NCBI GenBank assembly: GCA_002441545.1
Contig: DJWL01000200.1
Span: forward strand, 3,894 to 67,893
Origin: Flavobacteriaceae bacterium UBA6231
GTDB taxonomy: Bacteria; Bacteroidota; Bacteroidia; Flavobacteriales; Flavobacteriaceae
Length of the DNA: 64,000 bases
Reading direction: 5' to 3'
Shown here: piece by piece, positions 43,118-51,375 of the stretch
Position numbering within the stretch: position 1 is the stretch's first letter
Layout of the letters: the number at the start of each line of letters is the position of its first letter
Notes under the pieces: generated by a model
What the model was told of the DNA's origin: nothing
The model's database searches: none
The model's input: only the letters and a program-made list of their open reading frames with translations
Position numbers and translations under genes: made by a program

Positions 43118-43225
43118 ATAACAGGCAAAATTTTTGAGAGAAAAATTTGGCAATAGTAACAATCCGTTTTCATTTATAATGTTTTTTTGAATTAGTTACC
43201 AAAACTATTGTCAACTGCCTGTTAT
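43118..43225. repeat. Imperfect long palindrome, MITE-like
   Basis: Ends ATAACAGGCA (43118-43127) and TGCCTGTTAT (43216-43225) are perfect inverted repeats; inside, TTGGCAATAGTAAC and GTTACCAAAACTATTGTCAA pair with a bulge. ATTTA occurs on both sides (43111-43115 and 43226-43230), though two bases separate the left copy. It fills the gap between two cluster genes. Confidence 0.5.
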
Positions 43226-43246
43226 ATTTAACAATCAAAAAGTATC

Positions 43247-44185
43247 ATGAAAAAAGCAGGAATTATAGGTGGTTCTGGCTTTATAGGAAGCTACATCACA
43301 AAAGAGTTTTTAAATAACGGTTTTGAAGTTAAAGTATCTGCCACAGATATTACAAAAGAAGAAAAATATAAGCACTTAATGGAATTAAACAAATCAGATC
43401 ATTTATATATAAGTGAGCTGAATGTTGAAGATAAATCTGCCTTAAGAGAATTTGTAAAAGATTGTGATATTGTTATCCATGGAGGTACGCCTTTTCAATT
43501 AGATGTTAAAGATCCACAAACAGAACTTTTCAATCCAACCATTAAGGGTACAGAAAATTTTTTAGAAGTTGTTAATGACACACCAAGTATCGAAAAAGTA
43601 GTTTTTATCGCCTCTGTTGCTGGATGGAATACAAATTTCCCAATGCCAGCCGGTGGGAAAACAACATCAGACTCGTTTAGTGAAAATGACACGCCTTTTA
43701 TGAGTAATGAAAGCCATCCATATGCACAAGCTAAATTTATTGCCAATCAAGTGGTGAATGAATTCATTAAGAATCATCCAAATCTCGATTTTGAAATTAC
43801 AAGTGTATCACCAGTTATGGTTATGGGAAAATCATTATCTAACAGAGAAGACTCTACCTCAACCGGAATACAATTTCTATTTAAAAACAAAATAGCCCCT
43901 AACCCATTTATTCAAATGTTTTATGATACAGATTTGCCATTAGCAATTGTTAATGTTCAAGATGTAGCTAAGTGTATCTTTAAAACTGCAACAACTAGTG
44001 GTTTACATGGAAAAGATTATTTAATAAGTAGTGAAACATACCCTGTTTCAGATGTTTCATTAATGTTAAATGGTCAACCGCCAATAAACAAAGCAAAAAT
44101 AATTTATCAAAACCAATTAGCACAACGTGATTTAGGAATAACATTTCAATCTGTAAGAGAAACATTAAATCAATATTCAAATTAA
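43247..44185 (+). CDS. NAD(P)-dependent epimerase/dehydratase family protein
   Basis: 312 residues. Extended SDR fold: Rossmann GGSGFIGSYI (8-17), IVIHGGTPF (about 75-83), VVFIASVAGWN, and the catalytic YAQAK (about 162-166). It resembles flavonol reductase/dihydroflavonol-type and cholesterol dehydrogenase-like SDRs more than sugar epimerases, but the substrate cannot be told. Located 137 bases after the first NTF2-like lipoprotein and 27 bases before the next, so it may act on the ligand handled by them (inference). Confidence 0.82.
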   Translation: MKKAGIIGGSGFIGSYITKEFLNNGFEVKVSATDITKEEKYKHLMELNKSDHLYISELNVEDKSALREFVKDCDIVIHGGTPFQLDVKDPQTELFNPTIKGTENFLEVVNDTPSIEKVVFIASVAGWNTNFPMPAGGKTTSDSFSENDTPFMSNESHPYAQAKFIANQVVNEFIKNHPNLDFEITSVSPVMVMGKSLSNREDSTSTGIQFLFKNKIAPNPFIQMFYDTDLPLAIVNVQDVAKCIFKTATTSGLHGKDYLISSETYPVSDVSLMLNGQPPINKAKIIYQNQLAQRDLGITFQSVRETLNQYSN

Positions 44186-44212
44186 TATTTTAAACATTAA
44201 ACTCAATTAAAT

Positions 44213-44698
44213 ATGAAACCAACAAAATTTTTTAAATCTATAGTTTTAGGTTTATTAATAACAACCTCCATTTTAGGTTGTAAAGAAAAAGTAACAGAAA
44301 CTGTTGAAACAGTAAAACCTGCAACAGTTGAAGAATTAGGTCAAATGAACAAAGATTTTGCAAAAGCTTTAGTTGCAAAAGATGCTGAAGCAGCAGCTAT
44401 TTTATACGATGAAAACGCATCATTATTACCACCCAACGAACCAATAGTTACAGGAAGAGAAAACATTAAAAATTATTGGCAAGGAGCCATTGATGCTGGT
44501 TTAATATCTGCATCCGTAAAAACAATTGATGCTAGTAGCAATGGTGATTTGGGTTATGAAATAGGAACTTTTGAATTAAAATTTCAAGGAGAAGATGGCT
44601 CAATAATCACTGATATTGGAAAATATACCGAGATATTGAAACGCAATTCAGATGGCAAATGGATATCTATTTATGGCATGTGGAGTAATAACGAATAA
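44213..44698 (+). CDS. DUF4440/SnoaL-like lipoprotein
   Basis: 161 residues. Lipoprotein signal with ILGC (Cys 23). NTF2-like domain (about 40-158): MNKDFAKALVAKDAEAAAILYDENASLLPPNEPIVTGRENI, then sheet strands ending GKWISIYGMW, characteristic of DUF4440. Likely membrane anchored on the periplasmic side. Followed by another NTF2-like lipoprotein at 18 bases. Possible ligand-binding or isomerase activity is not proven. Confidence 0.82.
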   Translation: MKPTKFFKSIVLGLLITTSILGCKEKVTETVETVKPATVEELGQMNKDFAKALVAKDAEAAAILYDENASLLPPNEPIVTGRENIKNYWQGAIDAGLISASVKTIDASSNGDLGYEIGTFELKFQGEDGSIITDIGKYTEILKRNSDGKWISIYGMWSNNE

Positions 44699-44716
44699 CT
44701 ATAAAACAATAAAAAC

Positions 44717-45592
44717 ATGAAAAAACCAATTAAATTAGTTCTTGCAATCCTATTAATTAGCCTTGCATCTTGCGAAAATGCTAAAGTTGAAAAAAACATA
44801 AAAATGTACTCTGAAACTTGGGATGAAATTATTAACACAGGTAATCTAGAGCTTATTAATAATACTAATTTTACTGATGACATTACTATGGTTATGAGTC
44901 CTGAAAACATTGTTGGTATAGAGGCTTTTAAAGACTATTATTCAAACTTTGTCACAGGGTTTTCAGATGTTAAATTTACTATTAGTGATGTTTTTGGTCA
45001 AGGTGATAAAATTGTAAAACACTGGAACTTTAGTGGCATCCATTCAGGTGACTTTTTCGGCATGCCAGCTACAGGTAAATCTGTAAATGTTGAAGGTGTA
45101 ACACTTGTAAAAATGAAAGATGGAAAAATTGCCCAAGAACAGGATTTTATGGATAATATGGTGTTCCTTCAACAACTAGGAATTGTATCCAACCCTGAAA
45201 ATGTGAGTATTATTGATGGCCTTTATAAATCATTTTCTGCCGGTGATATTCCAAACGTATTATCTGCTTTAGATAGCAATGTGGTTTGGAATGAAGCTGA
45301 AGGAAATGCCTATGCCGATGGCAATCCATACATTAGTCCAGATGCCGTATTAAATGGTGTTTTTGCACGTGTAGGTGCCGATCATGAATATTTTAATCTG
45401 GCAAATATAGAACTTCATGATATGTCAAATAATCAAGTACTTGCTACCTTACGTTATCAAGGTAAATTAAAAAAGAATGGAGCTACATTTGATGCGCAAG
45501 TTGCACATCTTTATACACTTAAAGATGGAAAAGTGATTGCATTTCAACAGTATGTGGATACTAAAAAACTGGCAGATGTAAATGCTAAATAA
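44717..45592 (+). CDS. Lipoprotein with two fused SnoaL-like domains
   Basis: 291 residues. Lipobox LASC (Cys 19). First domain (about 30-150) is ester-cyclase/SnoaL polyketide cyclase-like: MYSETWDEIINTGNLELI, HWNFSGIHSGDFFGMPATGKSV, GVTLVKMKDGKIAQEQDFMD. Second domain (about 160-285) is a SnoaL-like ketosteroid isomerase type: IIDGLYKSFSAGDIPNVLSALDSNVVWNEAEG, HLYTLKDGKVIAFQQYVDT. The fusion of two different NTF2-like subfamilies is noteworthy. Same operon as flanking genes. Function unknown; possibly binds or transforms a hydrophobic compound. Confidence 0.82.
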   Translation: MKKPIKLVLAILLISLASCENAKVEKNIKMYSETWDEIINTGNLELINNTNFTDDITMVMSPENIVGIEAFKDYYSNFVTGFSDVKFTISDVFGQGDKIVKHWNFSGIHSGDFFGMPATGKSVNVEGVTLVKMKDGKIAQEQDFMDNMVFLQQLGIVSNPENVSIIDGLYKSFSAGDIPNVLSALDSNVVWNEAEGNAYADGNPYISPDAVLNGVFARVGADHEYFNLANIELHDMSNNQVLATLRYQGKLKKNGATFDAQVAHLYTLKDGKVIAFQQYVDTKKLADVNAK

Positions 45593-45606
45593 TTAATCTT
45601 AATAGG

Positions 45607-46404
45607 ATGGAACTAGTAGAAAAAGTATCAAACATAGACTCTAATTATATTGCAATTGTATTAATTGCTTTATTCTTTTCACTAGAACAAATACTTAATA
45701 CCCAATTAAGTTTTTTAAAAAGGAAGCAACACCTATTGCAGAACTTTCCATTCTACATTTTATTTTTCGTTGGCAATTTTGCTTGGGCTATTTTTGTAGT
45801 TTTTAGTATTGAATGGTTGAATGAAAATCAAATTGGCCTGTTTTATTACATAAAACTTCCTGTATGGATAAAATTGATATTGGGTGTTGCCATGATAGAT
45901 ATGGTAACTTATTGGTTTCATAGAATGGCTCATAATATCCATTTCGTATGGCGTTTCCATAGAGTCCACCATAGCGATACAAGTATGGATTCATCTACAT
46001 ATTTCAGGGGACATCCTCTTGAAATATTTTTTTGGTTTGGCGTTTCAAATATTATAGCTACAGGTATTTTTGGCCTTGATTTAATAACTCTTGGATTATA
46101 TTATGTTATTGCTACACCATTTTTTGTTATTGAACATGTTAACCTCAAATTTCCAAGTTGGTTAGATAAAACGCTTGGTTGGGTTATCACAACCCCTAAC
46201 TTGCATAAAGTGCATCATGATCAAGATGAATTTTATACAAATTCAAATTATGCTGATGTTTTTATTATTTGGGATAGATTATTTGGTACATTTAAATACA
46301 AGCATCCTAATGATATAAAATTAGGCTTAAAAGAATTTGATCATCCTAAAAAACAAACTTTTTGGTATCTATTAAAAAGTCCTTTTATTAATATAAATAA
46401 GTAA
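45607..46404 (+). CDS. Sterol desaturase / fatty acid hydroxylase family protein
   Basis: 265 residues with about four membrane helices. The di-iron histidine motifs are HRMAH (about 117-121), HRVHH (about 129-133) and HKVHH (about 202-206), in the order and spacing of the family. These membrane oxygenases hydroxylate or desaturate fatty acids, sterols or carotenoids. It follows the double-SnoaL lipoprotein after 14 bases and is followed by the M19 dipeptidase gene after one base, so it belongs to the cluster. Lipid substrate inferred. Confidence 0.88.
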   Translation: MELVEKVSNIDSNYIAIVLIALFFSLEQILNTQLSFLKRKQHLLQNFPFYILFFVGNFAWAIFVVFSIEWLNENQIGLFYYIKLPVWIKLILGVAMIDMVTYWFHRMAHNIHFVWRFHRVHHSDTSMDSSTYFRGHPLEIFFWFGVSNIIATGIFGLDLITLGLYYVIATPFFVIEHVNLKFPSWLDKTLGWVITTPNLHKVHHDQDEFYTNSNYADVFIIWDRLFGTFKYKHPNDIKLGLKEFDHPKKQTFWYLLKSPFININK

Positions 46405-46405
46405 A

Positions 46406-47581
46406 ATGAAAACAAGAATCATCATTATTACTATCTTACTTACAAATCAACTTATGGCGCAGTCCTATAAAGAAATTCATGATGAAGCTATTTTAATAGA
46501 TACTCATAATGATTTCTTAACCCAGACTATGAACTACGGTTATTCTTTAGATTCCAATTTAAAAGGGAAAACGCATAGTGATTTAAATCGCTATAAAAAA
46601 GGTGGTTTAGATGTACAATTTTTTTCTGTTTGGAGTGATGGTAACCAACTAAACCCTTATGCTTTTGCTAACCGGCAAATAGATAGTTTAGACGCTGCCA
46701 TTAAAAGAAATCCTGATAAGATTGTAAAAGTAAAAAACACTGAAGAGCTATTAAACGTTGTTAAACAGCATAAAATTGCTGCGTTGATTGGTTTAGAAGG
46801 TGGTCATCAAATTGAAGATAATTTAGACAACCTTGACGCGCTTTATAATCGAGGAACGCGCTATATTACTCTTACTTGGAATAATTCTACCAATTGGGCA
46901 ACCAGTGCTTTTGATGAAAAATTCAATACTGAATTTAAAGGTAAAGGCTTATCTGATTTTGGAAAGCAAGTAGTAAAACATATGAATACCATTGGCATGA
47001 TGGTAGATGTTTCGCACGTTAGTGAACAAACTTTTTGGGATGTTATTGGTACAACAACAAAGCCAATTATTGCTTCTCACAGTTCTGTGTATTCACTTTG
47101 TCCTCACCAACGTAATTTAAAAAATGATCAAATCATTGCCATTGCAAAAAATGGTGGTGTCATTCAAATTAATTTTAATTCTGGTTTTATTGACCCAACT
47201 GTTGATGAAAGAGAAAGTGCATTCATTAAAAAATATCAAGGCGAAATAAATTCACTCAAAGAATCTGGAATAAATTCATACAAAGCTGAAGAGATTGTTT
47301 ATAAAAAATACAATGACGAATCTGAATCTTTAAGAGCTCCTTTCAACTTAGTAATTGAACATATTGAATATATCATTAAATTGGTTGGTGTGGACTATGT
47401 AGGAATAGGATCAGACTTTGATGGTATTATTCTCACTCCAAAGCTATTAGATGACGTTACAACCTATCCACTAATCACAAAAGCTTTACTTGAAAAAGGA
47501 TATACTGAAACCGATTTAAATAAAATTTTAGGAGGAAATCTGTTACGGGTTTTAAAAGCAAATGAAGAAAAAAAGAATTAA
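46406..47581 (+). CDS. Secreted dipeptidase, M19 (renal dipeptidase) family
   Basis: 391 residues, signal peptide (about 1-19). Zinc-site and active-site motifs: LIDTHNDF (HxD 34-36), IGLEGGHQIEDN (bridging Glu about 128), VDVSHVSEQTF (about 201), IASHSSVYSLCPHQRNLKN (about 220-238) and GIGSDFDGI (about 334). It hydrolyses dipeptides, some family members also beta-lactams, in the periplasm. Starts one base after the hydroxylase stop; the alpha/beta hydrolase gene follows at 11 bases. Confidence 0.92.
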   Translation: MKTRIIIITILLTNQLMAQSYKEIHDEAILIDTHNDFLTQTMNYGYSLDSNLKGKTHSDLNRYKKGGLDVQFFSVWSDGNQLNPYAFANRQIDSLDAAIKRNPDKIVKVKNTEELLNVVKQHKIAALIGLEGGHQIEDNLDNLDALYNRGTRYITLTWNNSTNWATSAFDEKFNTEFKGKGLSDFGKQVVKHMNTIGMMVDVSHVSEQTFWDVIGTTTKPIIASHSSVYSLCPHQRNLKNDQIIAIAKNGGVIQINFNSGFIDPTVDERESAFIKKYQGEINSLKESGINSYKAEEIVYKKYNDESESLRAPFNLVIEHIEYIIKLVGVDYVGIGSDFDGIILTPKLLDDVTTYPLITKALLEKGYTETDLNKILGGNLLRVLKANEEKKN

Positions 47582-47592
47582 AATCAACCATA

Positions 47593-48639
47593 ATGAAAAA
47601 CACTTTTTTTTATCTTATAATTTTAACTCTAGTCATAACTAGTTGTATAGAAAATAAGCAAATCCAGCAAGACAAAGATTGTGACACTAGCTATTTAGAT
47701 TTTTCAGGTAGTGAAGACCAATTTACTGGTGGTATAAAAATGATTCCTATTACCACTCCAAAAGGAACTTTTAATGTTTGGACCAAACGCGTTGGAAACA
47801 ATCCAAAAATGAAAGTGCTATTACTTCATGGTGGCCCAGGTGGAACACATGAATTTTTTGAATGCTTTGATGGCTATTTACCGAAAGAAGGTATTGAATA
47901 TATATACTATGACCAATTAGATTCTTATTACAGCGACAAACCAAATGATTCAACCCTATGGACAACAGAGCATTTTGTTGAAGAAGTTGAACAAGTTAGA
48001 AAAGCACTGAATCTAAATAAAGATAATTTCTATTTATATGGACAATCATGGGGTGGCATACTAGCAATGGAGTATGCTTTAAAATATCAAGACAACATTA
48101 AAGGTCTTGTTATTTCAAATATGATGGCTAGTATTCCTGCATATGAAAAATATGCTGCAGAAGTTTTAGGTCCTCTACTTCCTCCTGAGGTTTATAAGGA
48201 CATTAAAGACATGGAAGCCAATAACGATTTTGAAAATCCAAAATATGCAGAACTTGTAACCAATTATTATTACACAGAACATATTTTAAGAATGCCCCTA
48301 AATGAATGGCCAGAATCAATAAATCGTGCTTTTAGTCATTTAAACCCAAAAATTTATATCTTTATGCAAGGGCATAGTGAATTTGGAATTACAGGAAATG
48401 CCACATTAAAAGGCTGGGATGTCTCAGACAGATTAAAAACATTGACTATTCCTACTTTGGTTATTGGAGCAAAACATGATACAATGGATCCAAAATATAT
48501 GGAATGGATGTCAAATGAAGTCCAAAATGGACGATTTTTGCTAACAAGTGGAAGCCACTTATCTCAATATGATGGTCAAAAAACTTTTTTTAATGGACTT
48601 ATAAAATTTATAAAAGATGTAGATAAAGGCTCGTTTTAA
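47593..48639 (+). CDS. Lipoprotein prolyl-iminopeptidase-like alpha/beta hydrolase
   Basis: 348 residues. Lipobox ITSC (Cys 18). S33-type hydrolase: oxyanion region LLLHGGPGGTHEF (about 77-89), nucleophile elbow GQSWGG (about 150-155), Asp in GAKHDTMD (about 296-303) and His in GSHLSQYDG (about 318). Members release N-terminal proline from peptides, which matches the preceding dipeptidase and the permease at 54154 in a peptide-use theme. The leader carries TCAACC three bases before the ATG. Confidence 0.88.
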   Translation: MKNTFFYLIILTLVITSCIENKQIQQDKDCDTSYLDFSGSEDQFTGGIKMIPITTPKGTFNVWTKRVGNNPKMKVLLLHGGPGGTHEFFECFDGYLPKEGIEYIYYDQLDSYYSDKPNDSTLWTTEHFVEEVEQVRKALNLNKDNFYLYGQSWGGILAMEYALKYQDNIKGLVISNMMASIPAYEKYAAEVLGPLLPPEVYKDIKDMEANNDFENPKYAELVTNYYYTEHILRMPLNEWPESINRAFSHLNPKIYIFMQGHSEFGITGNATLKGWDVSDRLKTLTIPTLVIGAKHDTMDPKYMEWMSNEVQNGRFLLTSGSHLSQYDGQKTFFNGLIKFIKDVDKGSF

Positions 48640-48675
48640 GCCCATTAAAACAAAAAACTAACCAAAACCAACCAA

Positions 48676-48879
48676 ATGCAATTTAAAAAATCAATACAAT
48701 TAGCTTTAAGTAGTTATTCCTCTTTACCCCAATTCCATAACATTGTTAATACATCTAATTTTTTGATTAGATTATCACCAAGATTATTTTTTTCTACTAC
48801 AAACCCAGAAGTACAACCTTGGGCATGGCATCATGCTAGAGTTAATTTCTTATATAAAAAATCAATGAGCAACGTATAA
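48676..48879 (+). pseudogene. Internally deleted, truncated copy of the following SGNH-like gene
   Basis: 67 codons. Residues 1-11 (MQFKKSIQLAL) match the first 11 residues of the next gene; then the frame jumps to a match with its residues about 86-145 (SSLPQFHNIVN, LFFSTTNPEVQPWAW, YKKS). About 74 residues including the GSS motif and about 200 C-terminal residues are missing. The upstream CCAACC leader is also duplicated. Read as a decayed tandem duplicate. Confidence 0.82.
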
Positions 48880-48901
48880 ATTAATATAAAACCAACCTAT
48901 T

Positions 48902-49939
48902 ATGCAACTAAAACAATCTTTAATCATTGCTCTCACTATTTTTGTGGTTGCAATATCTTCTTGGGAATTCTACTGGCGTTCACAAGGTTTATGCCCAACT
49001 TTAGATGACAATGAAGCACTTTGGGCAGTACAACGTGGTAGAGTTGAAAAAGCTACAAACAATGACATCCTGCTCATGGGCTCATCAAGAGTTCTTTTTG
49101 ATATGCAATTAAATGAATGGGAAGCAGAAACAGGGATTAGACCAATTCAACTTGCATCAGTAGGTAGCTCACCATTGCCTATTTTTCATGATGTTGTGAA
49201 CAATACTAGTTTTAATGGAACGATAGTAGTTGGCGTTACACCTGGTTTATTTTTTTCAACAACTTCACCAGAGGCTCAACCTTGGCAATGGCCACAATCT
49301 AAAGTAGATTATTATAAAAAAAGAACCTATGCGCAGATTGCAAATCATTATCTGTCATTACCTCTTCAAAAAAATTTCGTTTTTTTAAGCGACGACCAAG
49401 GAATTGACGGGATAAAATTAAAAGAATTGGTTGGAAAAATAAATGTAGGAAATCGGGTTGTAGACCCTATGCCTCCATTTCATGAATTTGGTGAAATAGA
49501 ATTAGACAGAAATCTAAAAATGAAACCAATTACGGTTACTGATACGGCCTATGCCAATTCTATTATTAAAGTTTGGCAGTTTTTTATGAAAGGTGCTGCT
49601 AGTGGACCTCCGCCAGATAAAGCAGGAACCATGGCTTTCTTTTTAAAAGATCTAGAAATTTTTAAAGCTCGTGGTGGTCATGTTATTTTAGTAAGATGCC
49701 CATCAAGTGGTGGTTTAAGACAGGGAGAAAACATGGGTTTACCCAGAGCAGAATTTTGGGATGACCTTGTAAAACAAGCTCAGGTAAAAAGTTACCATTT
49801 TGAAGATTATGACCAATTTAAAGACCTTTATTGTCCAGAATGGTCACATCTTTCTAGTAAAGATGCCCAATATTTCACAACAGAACTTGTAAAAATCATG
49901 AAAGCCGATGGCGCATTAACCAACCTTAAAACCAACTAG
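48902..49939 (+). CDS. SGNH-like membrane-anchored partner of the MBOAT acyltransferase
   Basis: 345 residues. N-terminal signal anchor (about 7-24), then a periplasmic domain with an SGNH-like first block LLMGSSRVLFD (GSS 60-62) and a C-terminal YCPEWSHLSSKDA block containing a candidate catalytic His. MBOAT O-acyltransferases of the AlgI/PatA type are commonly encoded with such AlgJ/PatB-like proteins, which pass acetyl groups to a surface glycan. The MBOAT gene follows after two bases. Glycan unknown; the assignment rests on context and weak motifs. Confidence 0.7.
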   Translation: MQLKQSLIIALTIFVVAISSWEFYWRSQGLCPTLDDNEALWAVQRGRVEKATNNDILLMGSSRVLFDMQLNEWEAETGIRPIQLASVGSSPLPIFHDVVNNTSFNGTIVVGVTPGLFFSTTSPEAQPWQWPQSKVDYYKKRTYAQIANHYLSLPLQKNFVFLSDDQGIDGIKLKELVGKINVGNRVVDPMPPFHEFGEIELDRNLKMKPITVTDTAYANSIIKVWQFFMKGAASGPPPDKAGTMAFFLKDLEIFKARGGHVILVRCPSSGGLRQGENMGLPRAEFWDDLVKQAQVKSYHFEDYDQFKDLYCPEWSHLSSKDAQYFTTELVKIMKADGALTNLKTN

Positions 49940-49941
49940 CC

Positions 49942-51357
49942 ATGTTATTCAATTCATTAAGTTTCGTCGTTTTTTTAATTATAGTCTTAGCACTATACTA
50001 TTCAAAAATATTTAATTGGAATGGTAAAAAGAGGATGCTTCTTTTTGCTAGTTATGTGTTTTACGGTTTGTGGAATCCTCCTTTAGTTATCTTACTTTGG
50101 ATTTCTACAGCAGTAGACTGGGTAACAGGAAAAAAACTGGCCGTTGAAGAAGACAAACGCAAAAGGTTATACTGGTTATTATTAAGCATGTTTGTCAACT
50201 TAGGTTTTCTTACCTTTTTTAAATACCGAGATTTCTTATTAGATAATTTCACAGCAGTAGTAAACACCTATGGTTATGGTTATAAAACTAAACCAATGGA
50301 TATCATACTACCAATGGGTATTTCATTTTATACCTTTCAAACTATGTCATATACCATTGATATGTATTTAAAACGGACAGAACGGGCGAAAACCTTTTTA
50401 GATTTTGCCTTATATGTAACATTCTTCCCGCAGTTGGTTGCTGGTCCCATAGTAAGAGCTCAAGATTTAATTTCTCAGTTTTATGAAGAAAAAAGGGCCA
50501 CGGTCAATCAGTTTCTCTGGGGATTGTTTCTACTGACTTTAGGGCTTTTTCAAAAAGTGGTCATGGCAGATACCTTATTATCTGATACCGTTGATACAGT
50601 TTATGGTTCAGATAAAATTTTAAATTTTTGGGATGCCTGGATGGGAACACTGGCTTTTTCAGGTCAGATATTTTTTGATTTTGCCGGCTATTCAACATGC
50701 GCCATTGGTATTGCATTATTGCTGGGAATTGTGTTACCAGATAACTTTAAATATCCTTATGCTTCCTTAGGCTTTTCAGATTTATGGAAACGTTGGCACA
50801 TCACTTTATCTTCATGGTTAAGAGATTATTTATATATTCCATTAGGAGGAAATCGTCATGGTGTAGTTAGGATGTATTCTGCATTAATGATTACTATGCT
50901 TTTAGGTGGGCTTTGGCATGGAGCTGCTTGGACATTCATTGTTTGGGGTGGTTTACATGGAACCTATTTAATATTAGAGCGATTACAACGTCAATATATT
51001 CCTTTTAAAATAACTGCTTGGAACGGCATGTTTTTAGCTTTCACAACCTTTACCTGTGTGAATATTACTTGGGTGTTTTTTAGAGCCAGAAAATTTGATA
51101 CAGCTTGGAATATGATAAAATCCATGTTTTATATGCAAGCAGATGGTGAAAAAATCTTAGATACGTTTACCATAATAAAAGTAAGTATTGTAATTGGCTT
51201 ATTGTTTCTATGTCATTGGTTTATGCGTAACACATCATTAAAAGAAGTCTCATTAAAAAAGTCTCCATGGGCACTTGGCATAATATGGGCTATCATGTTC
51301 TTTTTGATTGTAATAGCACAAGGAAGTGGAGAACAATTTATTTATTTTCAGTTTTAA
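49942..51357 (+). CDS. MBOAT family O-acyltransferase (AlgI/DltB/PatA type)
   Basis: 471 residues, about 11 membrane helices. Signature segments: FFPQLVAGPIVRAQDL (about 155-170), FFDFAGYSTCAIG (about 240), LWKRWHITLSSWLRDYLYIPLGGNRHG (about 276-302) and the catalytic-His region GGLWHGAAWTFIVWGGLHG (about 324-343). It moves acyl, usually acetyl, groups across the membrane to a periplasmic acceptor. Paired with the SGNH-like protein two bases upstream. Likely O-acetylates an envelope glycan. Confidence 0.93.
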   Translation: MLFNSLSFVVFLIIVLALYYSKIFNWNGKKRMLLFASYVFYGLWNPPLVILLWISTAVDWVTGKKLAVEEDKRKRLYWLLLSMFVNLGFLTFFKYRDFLLDNFTAVVNTYGYGYKTKPMDIILPMGISFYTFQTMSYTIDMYLKRTERAKTFLDFALYVTFFPQLVAGPIVRAQDLISQFYEEKRATVNQFLWGLFLLTLGLFQKVVMADTLLSDTVDTVYGSDKILNFWDAWMGTLAFSGQIFFDFAGYSTCAIGIALLLGIVLPDNFKYPYASLGFSDLWKRWHITLSSWLRDYLYIPLGGNRHGVVRMYSALMITMLLGGLWHGAAWTFIVWGGLHGTYLILERLQRQYIPFKITAWNGMFLAFTTFTCVNITWVFFRARKFDTAWNMIKSMFYMQADGEKILDTFTIIKVSIVIGLLFLCHWFMRNTSLKEVSLKKSPWALGIIWAIMFFLIVIAQGSGEQFIYFQF

Positions 51358-51375
51358 AAAACTAAACCAACCATT

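Noticed and set aside
43118..43225. Integron attC site
   Set aside because: Outer ends read GCATAAC and GTTATAT, which fit the RYYYAAC/GTTRRRY consensus poorly, no integrase is present and no other such site lies between neighbouring genes.
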